Part shown: piece by piece, positions 25,768 to 37,893 of the stretch | Position numbering within the stretch: the first letter of the stretch is position 1 | How the letters are laid out: the number at the start of each line of letters is the position of its first letter | DNA from: Membranipora membranacea | Taxonomy: Eukaryota > Bryozoa > Gymnolaemata > Cheilostomatida > Membraniporidae | Reading direction: 5' to 3' | Assembly (NCBI GenBank): GCA_914767715.1 | Contig: OU612071.1 | Span: 7,795,493-7,859,492 of the forward strand | DNA length: 64,000 nucleotides | The notes under the pieces: model-generated | What the model was told of the DNA's origin: nothing | Database searches by the model: none | The model's input: the letters and a program-made list of their open reading frames with translations, nothing else | Made by a program: the position numbers and the translations under genes

Positions 25768-26158
25768 TGTTACACCCACAAGTGTAATAATTTTCAAAAC
25801 TTGTAATAACACCCACAAATGTAATAATCTCTTCCCTCAAATGTAATAACCAACCACAACTGTAATAACTTCTTCCCTCAAGTGTAATAAAATGCTTCAC
25901 CCACAAGTGTAATAATCTTTTCCCTCAAATGTAATAAAAAAAAAATCACCCACAAGTGTAATAATCTCTTCCCTCAAATGTAATATTTTTATTCGCCGTT
26001 TATTGTATTGGAGAATAGAGAGGTAAGATCATCTGACCTGACAGCGCTATTACTGTGTTTTATGCGCCTTTTGGTGTTTTTTTTGCACTCCAAATTGTCA
26101 TAATAGGGCTTAAAATCATATGAAAATCCATCCGTTTGAGTTGTATAGGGGAGACAAC
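25768..26158 (+). repeat. Left terminal inverted repeat of the transposon
   Basis: 391 bases. The outer 220 bases contain about ten copies of TGTAATAA in the contexts CACAAGTGTAATAA and CTCAAATGTAATAA, spaced irregularly. Such repeated motifs in transposon ends are often transposase binding sites; that role is inferred. Confidence 0.9.
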
Positions 26159-27029
26159 GTAATTGTAAATGGCTAAAAATTTAAATCCTATGAAAATCAA
26201 TCCATCATTCATCCATCCATGTAATCATTTTTCACCATACCTATTCTGCAGCTAGCGGGCCATTTTTCTTTCCTAGCTTCCAATAAAACTCCTAAATTTG
26301 ACCTGCAGCGGAGCACACCTAGCACCTAGCACCGCAATGGACCGGAGGAAAAGGTTATGAGTTATAGGCCTAACTCATTCTAGTTATAAACCTATTGATT
26401 TGTATCATAAGCAGGTGTGAAAATAACCAGATTTGTTTGGAATGTGTTGGAATAACATGGGCATAGGCTTAGTGCAAGGAAGACAAAGCTGATAAAAATT
26501 ACACTACCCACTGTCAGTCACGTGGATGAAGCACAACTTGAGTTTTAGTGATGAGCATGTCCTTAGTGTCAAGGGTAAGCGGTGACAAACCTGATGATTT
26601 AGAAATAGAATGAACATTATGTGCTGGCAGCCCACCAGACAGCACTACCGAAGACTATAAATAGACTAAAAATTCATCTAATAATATATAATATATATAT
26701 GTACATTGTACCTTTATTGACATAAGACTGCTGCTTATAAAAGTACAGGAATAGAGACGAGTAGGTGTTGGACAGGCCAGTACAGAAATTTAAGACATAA
26801 TTTTTTATTATGGAACGGTAATAAGAGTATGAAAATAAATGCTACATGATGTATAAGACCTATGACCTGACTTTTATTTTAAAAGATCAACAGAAAGGCA
26901 GTACTACTAATAACTAATCTACAGTTTAATACACACAAGCACACAACATGATATAATGATTGAAGTGAGAAAGCTTAATGTATAGTATCGAATCAGGGAA
27001 CAAACATACATCGGATTTAATTAGATTAA

Positions 27030-27546
27030 TCAATTATGGTGTATGTTTTTGACTTGATACCACCCGAATCTTAGTTTCTCCACAGTAATGTAACCGTTTA
27101 TCGAGACAGTGCCGTAGCCCTGCAAAATTTCTCGCAATTCTATCGCCACTCCACTGCCTCCTCCACAATGTTTCATGGTCGTTCTAACACCGATCACTGG
27201 GTTTAGTTCCAACTTCAGCGCTCTCTCATCCATTAGATTGAAATATACCTGTGGGCATGACTTAGGGGATTCATACACACACGCAGGATATTGAGTTCCA
27301 AAGACGGTCTTTATATTGAGGAAATCATATATGCTGCCTCTGGCAGCATACCGGAATATGCGCTCAATATCAGCACATTTCAAGTCGGAAAACTTGCAAT
27401 GAGGCTTCCGGCGCATGTTGAGGGCTAAATCACGCCACAGCCGACACATACTCTGTATCCTTGTCAGACTTCTGAGATCGACGGAACATAGCTGAAGTAG
27501 GAGCATAATCACTAGTAGAGGCAGTTCATTGATATGAAGTGGGGAT
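27030..27546 (-). other. C-terminal exon with F-box-like motif
   Basis: Acceptor TATTTTATAG at 27547. The exon begins SPLHINELPLLVIM and continues into SLTRIQSMCRLWRDLAL, which fits the F-box pattern (Leu-Pro near the start, hydrophobic helix, Cys-x-x-Trp). F-box proteins bridge substrates to SCF ubiquitin ligases through Skp1. The following 120 residues (Cys-containing, ending at the stop at 27030) were not recognised. Whether it binds Skp1 is unknown. Confidence 0.5.
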
Positions 27547-28582
27547 CTATAAAATATTAGACAGAAAAGATGAATCACACTTTCATATCGTAATCAGGTC
27601 GGTATAAATCTCCCTCCCAGTGAAATGCATCCTTAATGAAATGCAACCCTAATCACAATGATGAAGTAGGCCCTACATACATACAAAATATGTCACTTCC
27701 TACTATATATCTTCTTATTTCCCTGATGGTAATTTTAAAAGTAGCAATATAACATCAAGTGGATTCGGTATAGATATTGTAAATGAATAGTGCCATTTAC
27801 ATACCGTTCCTCAGCTGATTCCTTTGATGATGGAGTTTCCTTATCACTGTCAGTGGTCTTTGGCAGACAGGTTGGTTTTTGCTTCACTTATACAGTGCTG
27901 GTACTACAATGGTAGAAATCAAAATACATGTTATCAAGAACGTAATGCATCTTTGCCCTTGATCAAGAAACACGTATCGACAATATATAGGCAAGGACGG
28001 TCAGAATAAATAGCCTTTACTTTGTTCTTTGTCTTTGATAAGTATGTTTTCAGGGGCCGCGCAGCTTACCATATTTACAAGCTCCTGTACCGAGCTTGAT
28101 GAATTTATTCACGGTTATTCTGACTTGGCAAGGAAAACCTACCAAGATTTTGAACCTGAAAGCTGGAAGCGACAATAGAAGTGATCCTTCCATGTATTTA
28201 GGCCTTACCTGATATGAATTGCTGAATTCTGTGCTTTAATGCGGCTGCTGTTAGACTCGATAATTGTATGATTGATGGGAATGTCTGTTGCTTCTGATGT
28301 ACTGGCGCTACAACCATTCAAAGAAAAAGAAAATTTTATCATCGGTTCTATCACTGTCCCGGTTTACACAGTCTTAATTTTGCAACATATTCATATAGGT
28401 GATTGAAGTTATCTGTAAACCAGGAAGCATCTCTAGTTTGTCTCCTGTCCACTACTCATTGTATCACATGCCATTAATACTGTATAATTGAGTCTTCGTG
28501 GCTTGCACAAAATAAGTTTTACTATGTTTGGGTTTGAACATTAATGATCATGCGATTACTTAAATTAAATTAAATTAAATAC

Positions 28583-29050
28583 CTGGTTGTGGGGGAGGGT
28601 CTTGTGGAATCTGTCGTAATCTGCCTTGAACTCTCAACGATTTGATGTATGTCCCCCATGTCATTCCTAAGGACTATATAATGGGTCCCTCTCGTCTCGT
28701 CTTGATGGCCAAGTACAATCGTGGGCAGGGCTCTATTAAATGCTCTGCTTCCACTTGGTGTTAGTATTGTTGATCCATGTTGAATAGTAGAATCAATGAG
28801 TATCTGCACATTGAAGATTTCTGCAGCTACCTGGAGCGTTAGATGGTCGCCAAATTCTGCATTTTCGCTCATCCGTGTGATGTATTCGTTTTCATCCTCC
28901 CCAATTGCTTCAGTCCACAACACGCTGTTTTGGATTCCGACATACCTGTTTCTCAAGAGATATTCAATAACCTCACTTCTGAGTGTGTCCGCCGAACGGT
29001 ATATTCCTAACTGTTGAATAGCGTAGCTATGGCTGCAAATTGACAGTTCC
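28583..29050 (-). other. OTU-type cysteine protease domain segment
   Basis: The nucleophile motif APDGNCQFAA is in one frame (ending at 29007). The rest, with GDHLTLQVAAEIFN and the histidine motif GTHYIVLRND, continues in another frame from about 29010. OTU enzymes remove ubiquitin. In Ginger1 transposases an OTU domain follows the integrase, as here. The exon ends with donor GTATTT at 28582. Confidence 0.85.
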
Positions 29051-29430
29051 CATCCGGTGCTTGGCTGAAAAAGGTCGGCGATGCAAAGAGTTGAGAGCTG
29101 TTGCTTATCTGCACGTCCAATCTGGTTTGCTGCATTGGTTTCTTTTGGAGACTAAGTGTACTGCCAGTCAGGTCCCTGACTGAAATCCACTTCGTTTTGG
29201 CATTGTTATTTAAGTGATATTTTACTTTATACATGTACAGTTTTTCATTTCTCTGGATTACATTTCCCATCACAACCTTTGCCTTGGATATTCTTTTGTT
29301 GCCTGTCCTTAGGCGTATCAGGACTCTGTCATTTATTTCATATGTCGGTGTTTTTAATGACTTGATTAAGCGTCGTATAACTCTCTCATTTTCCTTTCCA
29401 CTGGCTATTCTTGCCTCACTTCGAATTCTC

Positions 29431-29952
29431 TCAGTTTGTGTTCTCGGATGTTGTGAGGAACTTCTCCCGTCCGTACAACACATTTAGTGGACTCCACCAG
29501 GCTAGTTCTCCTTGTGGCATATCGTTCAACTGGAGTTCATATGTAGGAAGCTCATTTACCCAGTTTGTACCATTGGGATTCGAGATGAGGTCGTACTGCA
29601 TTTTGTACTTCAACGTACGGTGGGACCTTTCTACTTTCCCCTGCGACTCTGGGTGATATGGGCTGCTGGATATTTGTCGAATGTCTCTTGCCTTTAGCAG
29701 TCTGGACACATCCTGCTTAAATTCTGTACCTTGGTCATTCTGGACTATCTTTGGGTTACCAAACGTGTCAAATATTGCCTTCAGCTCCTTTGCCACATTT
29801 TTTGAAGATTTTCTGGTCAACGGTCTCAGCCAGGTGTATCTAGAGAAGACATCGAGCACAGTCAGAATATATCGATATTCTATACCATTATGATACGCCG
29901 GGTTGTTACGAAAGTCAACTAAGTCGATTTGTACTCGCCACATGACGGTCAT
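29431..29952 (-). other. DDE integrase core domain (rve) segment
   Basis: Open frame of 173 codons. Catalytic residues visible at about positions 10, 73 and 108 fit D,D-35-E integrases of Gypsy, Ginger and KRBA2-like proteins. The PYHPESQGKVER and LDVFSRYTWLRPL signatures are typical of the family. It continues into the basic C-terminal segment after a frameshift. Confidence 0.9.
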
Positions 29953-31961
29953 ACAGAATATCGGTATAATGGGAGCCTTGCAGCCTGGGAGTGTTGTAAC
30001 GTAGATGTAATAGTTGCCTCAGAGAACCCTACGTATGTGCCTTTCATTTTTAACTGCAAACGTCGTGGTCCAAGACCCTTCTCAATATCAAAGTGTTTAG
30101 CAATCACCGGTGCCTTCTCGGATTGTCGTATCACTCGTAAGCCATCTGCAAAAAATCAGTAAACGATGGCATTGACAATGTAGTATGCAGATGCTTTGTG
30201 TTGTGTGATTAAACACCTAGGGACTCCAATCAAAGTCATGGAGATATGTTCTTGTTCAAATTCACACCAAATTTCATACACCTGGAGTTGTCTTCTATGT
30301 ATTTTGATATCAATTGACTCCAACAAAAAGGGCGGACAACTCCAATATTCCACACAAACTACATTAGCTACTGCTATTGATATGAATGCAGTATGAATGA
30401 GTAAAGTCCTAGTGTATGCACCAAGGTTATTTCAATTAAGTGTCATAGCCATCTTCTTGTTTCATGAATGAGGATGTGGAGACAAGAAAATTCATCAATT
30501 GACTGTACTTCAGCGTAATAGCCAATTAACACTAGGGGTGGGATGAGACAGTTTTTGAAAGTCAAAACAAGATGAGAAGGGACAGCATGAAGTAAGGACA
30601 TAGCGGGAACAATTCAATCATCTTCTTCCCGCTTCGAAAATGAGAATGGGGAACTTAGTTTTGTGTCAACGAGACTGCGTCAACCTGCCTCCAAACCCAT
30701 CTCGAAACGGAGGGGCGTCTCATTCCTAATGAAGACAATTAATAGTCATGCGTTACCTAAAATAAAAATTACCCGGAGAGACAGGTAATTCGAAAATTCT
30801 ACAAATTGGGCTTTGTGTAATGAAATATTCAATGAGTACATTGTGAATTGGGCTCTGCTTACCAAGGAGAAGAATCTGTTCTGAGTCTTTGATTTCCACG
30901 CTCCAACGTCCCCTGTAGCGCCAGTGATGAACGTATGCAGAACGCTCCAATTTACTGCGGTCCTTGACTGCGGATTTAAAGTTTCCACTCTCTATTATCA
31001 TAATCACATCATATATGCCATCATTCATCACAGTAGGCTTTCTCTTTCCTCTAGCATACACACTGTCACAGCATATGAATATCGAAAAGACAAGTAATAA
31101 CATCACTCTGAAAAAGAATAAACAAATTTCATTGATGACAATTCAAGTTATAGGTTTCATCAATGACTTAGATCATTGGTTTCATGTATAATACTATTAT
31201 TTATAGCCGAACAGCTTAACATCCGAAACCTGGTACCTATTGTCAGTTCCTTGCCAGGATTGATGATGGAATGCCAATGACAGGCAGTAACTTTAAAATG
31301 CTTGTAGAAACAATGAGATGTAAATGATATAGTGATTGTTTTTGCTCACCTGAGGAGTGAAGTTGACATCTTGGTCGCTGCAATGAACAGCAATAACTGG
31401 TGAAAAATTATCCTTTCTTTTACACTGTGATATATTGGGGTAATAATGTCCAGCTGTGTCTGTTTATTTTTGACTTCAAGCTTTTGTTCAAGTTATGAAA
31501 CATTATGATTGATATTTTGTGCCTAAAAAGAGAGGTAAAATTAACATGTATTTATTAATTGGTTGAATGTACAATAGAATTAGAACTATCAAAGTCAACT
31601 GTGACTATCCTATGCTACAACGTTCTCACACATAAGCTTGTATATCTCTTTCATTACAACCATTTGAAACTCTCTCCGTAAAAATAGTTCACATGATTGT
31701 CCGAGTTTATGTTAATCCTAGCCACCCTAAATGACGGCTCCAAAAAAATAATAAGGTGGGCAACATCAGTAATATCATAGTTTGACCATCGTGAATCTTG
31801 ATGTGCTGGCTTAATCAATACCATGACTCTTCCTTCTAGACATATAAAGTTTGGAAATATTGTAGAGTACAATGAGATTGATTGTTAATACCCATATAAA
31901 ATTTGTTAGAGATGATTTCTCTAAGTGGAAGCTTCTTAGCAGTTTCAAAGTTTATAATAAA

Positions 31962-32354
31962 GTTGTCTCCCCTACACAACTCAGTGCCTTTGCATGGATT
32001 TTCATAGGATTTACATTTAAAACCCTATTATGACAATTTGGAGTTAAAAAAACACCAAGGAGCATATAACACATTAATAGCGCTGTCATATGATCAGACC
32101 TCTCTATTCTCCAATACAATTGCCGGCAAGTAAAATTATTACGTTTGAGGGAAAAGATTATTACACTTGTAGGTGATTTATTTTTTATTACATTTGAGGG
32201 AAGAGATTATTACAATAGTGGGTGAAGCATTTTATTACACTTGAGGGAAGAAGTTATTACACTTGTGGGTGGTTATTACATTTGAGGGAACAGATTATTA
32301 CATTTGTGGGTGTTATTACAAGTTTTGAAAATTATTACACTTGTGGGTGTAACA
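31962..32354 (-). repeat. Right terminal inverted repeat of the transposon
   Basis: Reverse complement of the left repeat with scattered differences and small indels. It carries about ten TTATTACA motifs. Confidence 0.9.
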
Positions 32355-34789
32355 AGAGTGTACTGTGGTCACATTAACCCCCATTAATGTGTACTGAAAT
32401 GACTAAGGTAAAATTATGAATAAATCTGCCGTGCCCTGTTTTAGATTCCTAATATTCTCTGCCATGTGGAGGTTTTTATAATTACTGGTTTTTCTATCAT
32501 ACATAAGTAATTTTTATATTCTGCTTTCACAATTAAATTATGGTTCCATCTTCATTTTAGGAACAATAATCAAAGTCAGCATTCGATGCTCATAATCTGT
32601 TATCATTTTAAGTGATGTCATGTTAGAAGACAAGACTACAGGTTCACATCAAATCTTCATTGTGATATTAATTTGATAACATTGTATTGTGCTGAGTGTG
32701 AGGCCTCTATACGATCCAATGCTTTTCATTGATTCAACATTTGGTAAACAAAGGAATCCTTTATATGCTGTGCCTAGTTCTATACAATAGAGGATAAATG
32801 TACCATGTCAGCTTGCATCAAAAGTTTATATGAGAAAAATGAGAATAAATTTTAAGAAATGCTGCATTAAATAAAGGGAAATAGCGATAGAGTGACCCAA
32901 AATTCATATATTGATATCGTCATAATGTGGTTAGAGAAAAATTTGCCACTCCTAGCATATGTAGAAGTGCATTTTAATTGAATCATCTGATTAAGAGATA
33001 ATTTTTTGCAATTATTTCATCACTTTTTATGAAATTTACGATTTTATGCATTCATTTCGTGGATTAAATGGTAATTCAACCACCAAGCCTGGAGAATAAC
33101 TTTCAATCAATTTGTTATGGTTTCTGCATCAAATTTAACAAATGTAGGGGGAGATAACGAGGAAACCATATAAGTCACTGCGTGATAGGTCAATTCAAGT
33201 ATCAAGCTAAAATTAAAGCCAAATTTGAAGCGACCTAGAGCTATTCTCATTCCAAACAGAGAAGTGAATTGAAGTCTGTAACCTATCAATTGGTTACAAG
33301 GCCTGTGATTCTAATACAACTGCCGGTGTCACCTAATTGGACTTCCAGGCACTAAACAAAGTCCAACAGCCTTGTTGGAAGTCAAATCTCCACAAATAAG
33401 TGAGATTATTTATAGATAACTACGCAATATATATTATATCAAACTACGAAACACAGGCTAATATTTATTATTGCCACGAGTTCATAAACCACATACAGTT
33501 ATCAATAGCTTTGTGGTGCATGAATATTGTCTTAAGCTTATAACAAGCCTTCTGCTAGCCCGATTTAGGGATACCTGCGGTTGATTGGCAGGAGCTGCCC
33601 TTTGAATGACTAAGGAGCCACCTTCTCCTTAGTTTAAGAGTTGTCAGACTTATAAACAAGTCTAAGGGTTTCTCTAAACCTGGAAAGGGAAGCCAGCTGT
33701 TTGTCTCTTGAAATTTTGCCAAGGTTGACTGACACATGTGCTCAATTGAGTGCTACCAAATTTAAACACACACAGAACAAGAATTACATCATCGAGATAT
33801 TCATCCATAGATTTAATAGAAGGAGCAAACAACTCCAAAGATTATTAAATTCAATAAATTACGTTTTGGAACTTGGAGTTATTCAGAGTAACTTCCTCTA
33901 CTGTTCCTCACACTTTGCTCATCCGATCTAGTCAGAGTCAACAGTAGCCTTTTGTTGTCATTTATAAATTAGGTGTGCATAACTTCCGATTCAGATATTT
34001 GACAAAAGTGCTAAATAGGTGAGACAAGTATAATTCACTGAGAAGCGTCTATGATTAAGAAGGTAAGGAATACGGAACATTCACAAACACAGGATCCAAT
34101 TCAATGTGTAACATCTTTTACAACTTATATCATCCACGATATGAGACTCAAAATAATCAGGGGAACTGCCTGAGCTTACAAGCTTCAAGTACTAAATTTA
34201 CAACTCGTCAAAATAAGGGGGATATGATGTCATAAACATAAATGTATATGCCTACCCCTAGAACCTTTGGACTCATATAAATTCATCAAAATCGGATGAA
34301 ACGAGTGATAAACCAACATATGTCATGTAATTATAGGGATCAATGTAAAGGAAAGAATTGAAGAAGATTTAATGCAAAATTTGAGGTGGTTTCACTTTAT
34401 GAGTTCCATATAGAAAAAGAAAAAGTTGAATGGTGGTCGTAACCCCTGATGTGACCTCACACAAGGACAAATCTCACCAGCATATATGGCATTACACAGC
34501 TTCTGATGGTCTAAGAGGGTCATTTTTTGGGGCTTGTTTTCAAGCTGATTAGCTGGAAAAACAGCTCTGTTAATTCAAATCATAATTTGATGGATGTTTT
34601 AAGGCCAAAATGTATTGTATATTAGTGCACACCCACAAAAAGGCTGCTGGTTGCCCACAGCCAATCTAGAACTTTTCATAATCAGTAGTACCATGAAAAA
34701 CGCATTATTTGGTATGCATAACAATTCACATTTATTTAAGTTTTCTGAGTTCTGCCAGTTTCATTACAAGTCATAAAACATAATAATTA

Positions 34790-35642
34790 TTATTCTTGAA
34801 TACAGGTTGTTTCGCATGTCGCGCCTGCCCCTTCATCTGTTTTACATGATGGTGCGCAAGCAGATACACATACTGTCTTCTGCAAGAGGAATATAAAGTC
34901 CGAGTAAAACATTGATATCTGTCAACGAGTATTGTTATTTATGGTTATGTCTGATTTAGTCCTTCCCTACAGGAAAGTACATATTGACCACTGTTCATGT
35001 CAAAGCAATCTCATAGCAATGGACAAAAAACTAAGTGTAATGGCACAACAAGATTGAAGGATCTACTCGATACCAAGGGTCTAGCTAGAAGTTTTTAGAG
35101 TTTATCATCCCCCCTGTGACAGATTGAAACTGATAAGTTGTTGACTAGACTACCTATGACCAATACTCTTTTGTGATAGATTCTGGCGTAAGTATAGCAA
35201 CTGGGGGACTGCCAGTGGATCACCATTTTAATATTAATCTGTCGCAGGGGAGATAATATACTATATACCATTCTAAATCTTGGGATCTCACACTTGGAAA
35301 TTGGGTATATCATTAAATAATTTTCATGTACGATTTAATTTACTTTTTTGTCCAATGCTATGAGATTGCTTTGACATGAACAGTGGTTGATTTTTATGTC
35401 CCTAAACACTTTAATACAAATAATACGAGCCAGCATTTATTATGTTGTTAGTTGTGTCATCAAATTTCAGAAATCATTCAATTACATAATAGATAAACTA
35501 TGTTCCAAATACAGTAATCTGATTGTTATGGCTGAACTTGTCATCTATTACGGGGAAGTATATTGTATTGAATACTTACTGCTTCCGCAACTGCACCAAA
35601 CAATAGCAGAACGACTGCTGCAATAATCATGTTAGGTCTCAT
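34790..35642 (-). CDS. Secreted Cys-rich peptide gene M2, five-cysteine form
   Basis: Coding exons are 35642-35580 and 34879-34790. Both are identical in sequence to M1, as expected from the block X duplication. The same 5' non-coding exon, intron MITE (34984-35386) and poly(A) signal (34736-34731) are present. M2 pairs head-to-head with gene C, as M1 does with A. All parts look intact. Confidence 0.82.
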
Positions 35643-35976
35643 CTTGTCGTTCCTTCAACAAATGAAGACAGTGAAGGTTTAACAACGCATAAAGCATTCA
35701 AATTGATCCATTCGATCCCAATGAACAGTCAAGAGCGTATCATGAGAGCCGGTATCCAGAAAAAAACAGTCTTTCTTGCACTGGTTGAACACAAGTTAAA
35801 ACTAATAGCTTAAATTTTAAAGTTTCGAGTAACACAATATCAATTGTCATTGTCCGTACACATTTTAAAACAACAAATACAAAGAAATAAAACAAATCGT
35901 AGCTCACTTACCTCGATTATGTGCTGATTCACGTAAACAGATGAAGAGTTTATGCTTATCTTCATTATGATGTCCA

Positions 35977-35984
35977 CTTTTATA
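35977..35984 (-). promoter_or_regulatory. TATA box of M2
   Basis: TATAAAAG on the minus strand, same position relative to the exons as in M1. Confidence 0.75.
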
Positions 35985-36054
35985 GTCGTGTCAATTGCAT
36001 ATTCCAGGTCTAAAGTATCAAATACAAGTTTCTGATAGGGTGCCTAAATAAATG

Positions 36055-36072
36055 ACACCTGCGGTCAGGTGT
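36055..36072 (-). promoter_or_regulatory. E-box palindrome upstream of M2
   Basis: ACACCTG-CGGT-CAGGTGT, identical to the M1 element including the spacer. Confidence 0.55.
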
Positions 36073-37875
36073 CAGGCGATAAAAATATGGTAATGATTTG
36101 GTTTTATGGAAGCCGGATGCCAACAAGTTTTTCAGGAACTTGATGGTAACCAAGCATGTGAGATGTCACAGCCCAGTAGTTGGATATAAGCGTTGTCCTA
36201 AATATATATTTGAATTTTGCTAATTCTGGAACTGGAAGTGACTAGGAAATGATTAATAACATTATTGGCGATTGCTTATTTAGTGACAGACGGATCCTTC
36301 TTAAAGTTAAACAGACCCGCAGCAGATGCAGAATAATTCCCCTCGCCTATGATTATATTGTATCGATCTGTATAAATTATGTAAATATCAATCTTACTGT
36401 ACAGATATTAGTCCCAGATACTGCCACTAAGAGCCCCTGCGTGCAACTGTAAATTATCGTTATATTTTACTTTTATTATAAGCCTTCAATTCAGAGCAGT
36501 GCAATGGATAGAGCCTGGGTCTTTCAATGAGCTGGTTTCCTGCTTGAAACCAAACATATCAGGGAATCAGAAAGTTAAACTGACACGCAACAGATGCAGA
36601 ATATTTCGCCTCGCCTATGATTATATTGTATCGATCTGTAGAAAGTCGTTGTCTAGCACAGTTGATCATTGCGTGAGCTTCCTACAAACCCCTGCCCAAT
36701 ATCTGCAAAGTGTTGCTTGTTCTGTAATGGTAGAAGGCAAGGGCAGATTGTTCCATGCTGTGTCAAGACACACTTAGTGTACCTTTTATAGCAAAATTGG
36801 TATGTTATATCTATCAGGACCTCAAATATCAACTGTTGTCCGCAAACGGTATTTTATCAGGTCCCAAACAAAAGGACCATCATTGTAACCTGGTAAACCT
36901 GATTATCTTCATAGTGGGACAATGCCATTGAAGCATTCATCAGGTAAGCAATCTGACCCTTTTAGAATGATCTCAAATTGCTAGGCCCTACGAAATAGAA
37001 GAGGGAATATACCTCATCAAACTATCGAACTTTTATCTTTCCTGCAACTGGAACCGACTAGGAAAAATGCACATGCATGCACAAGTCAACACATCCCCCT
37101 AGTAACCAATCCGTGTCATAAAGTATACTTTGTTATGGCACAGCCATTCAAAGGCTTATAAACTCATGTTTAACTTTTGTCTCGATACTCTGTGCTGAGA
37201 AACCTCAATGTGTATTGTGTTATTGCTGGTATCAGTACCGAACTATGGTATGGATCATGACGGGGCACAGGAGCATTTAAGGACGGATGCTCTTTCTGAC
37301 ACCCTGATATGTTTGGAATCAAGCAGGGAACCTCCTTATTGAAAGACCCATGCTCTATCCATTGCACCGCTCTGATCGGAAGGCTTATAATAAAAGTTAA
37401 ATTTAACCATAATTTACAGTTGCATACAGGGGCTCTTAGTGGCAGTATCTGGGACTGATATCTGTACAGTAAGATTGATATTTACATGGTTTCAGGGTAT
37501 TTCAAAAATATACATTCCAGGTCTATTAATGGAAATATTGTTTTGTCCTTGGCAACAACTGAATGGCACATATATCAATCCTCATTATTTTATGTCAGAT
37601 GCCTGTATATTTTTAAACTAATGCGGGGCCCACTTTATGACACGGCGGATTGGTTACTAGGGGGATGTGTTGACTTGTGCATGCATGTGCATGTTTCCTA
37701 GTCACTTCCAGTTGCAGAAATAGCAAAACAGAACTCAAATATATATTTAAGAAAACGCTTTTATCCAACTACTGGCCTGTGACATATCACATGCTTGGTT
37801 GCCATCAAATTCCTGTAAAACTTGGTGGCATCCGGCTTCCATAAAACCAAGCCATTACCATAATTTTATCGCCTG

Positions 37876-37893
37876 ACACCTGACTGCAGGTGT
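37876..37893 (+). promoter_or_regulatory. E-box palindrome upstream of gene C
   Basis: Same as in gene A. The TATA element downstream reads TATAAACG (from 37964), one base different from A. Confidence 0.55.

Larger units (their letters stand above)
27030..31369 (-). pseudogene. Transposase: integrase, OTU protease, F-box-like tail; frameshifted
   Basis: Six exons join in consistent phase on the minus strand: 31369-31350, 31107-30863, 30145-28583, 28307-28209, 27846-27805 and 27546-27030, with GT-AG ends. The predicted protein is about 830 residues. Order: a signal-like hydrophobic N-terminus; a region resembling the pre-integrase and zinc-binding part, with its Cys ligands lost; a DDE integrase core at 29952-29600 (Asp in QIDLVD, Asp in NDQGTEF, Glu in KVERSHRTLK); a basic SH3/chromo-like segment; an OTU cysteine protease with DGNC and GTHYIVL (28590-29050); a Ser/Glu-rich linker; and a C-terminal exon with an F-box-like helix (SLTRIQSMCRLWRDLA). 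Single-base frameshifts near 29950, 29440-29480 and 29010 break this copy. The penultimate 42-base exon is the least certain. Exon joins were deduced from splice signals, not transcripts. Confidence 0.75.
25768..32354. mobile_element. Integrase-type DNA transposon, Ginger1-like, 6.6 kb
   Basis: Long terminal inverted repeats (25768-26158 and 31962-32354) start TGTTA and end TAACA. The insertion is flanked by a direct AGAGT at 25763-25767 and 32355-32359, present once in X1 (near 2765-2770). Inside lies one minus-strand split gene with integrase, OTU protease and F-box-like parts. Integrase plus OTU and TGT...ACA ends match Ginger1 transposons. The known Ginger1 target preference (CCGG/CCGT, 4 bp) and repeat length (up to about 270 bp) differ from this element. 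I see nothing else recognisable at 26160-27030 or 31370-31960. Confidence 0.85.
24244..36250. repeat. Duplicated block X, copy 2 (X2), split by a transposon
   Basis: 24244-25762 and 32355-36250 together match X1. The intervening 25768-32354 is a later insertion, because X1 retains the uninterrupted site. It includes the second SINE copy and gene M2. The part without genes (32360-34730) holds nothing recognised. Confidence 0.92.

Noticed and set aside
29233-29893. Plus-strand open frames across the transposon
   Set aside because: Shadows of the integrase and OTU coding sequence on the minus strand.
25768-32354. Polinton/Maverick or LTR retrotransposon
   Set aside because: No polymerase, capsid, reverse transcriptase or direct long repeats; size and inverted ends fit a cut-and-paste element better.
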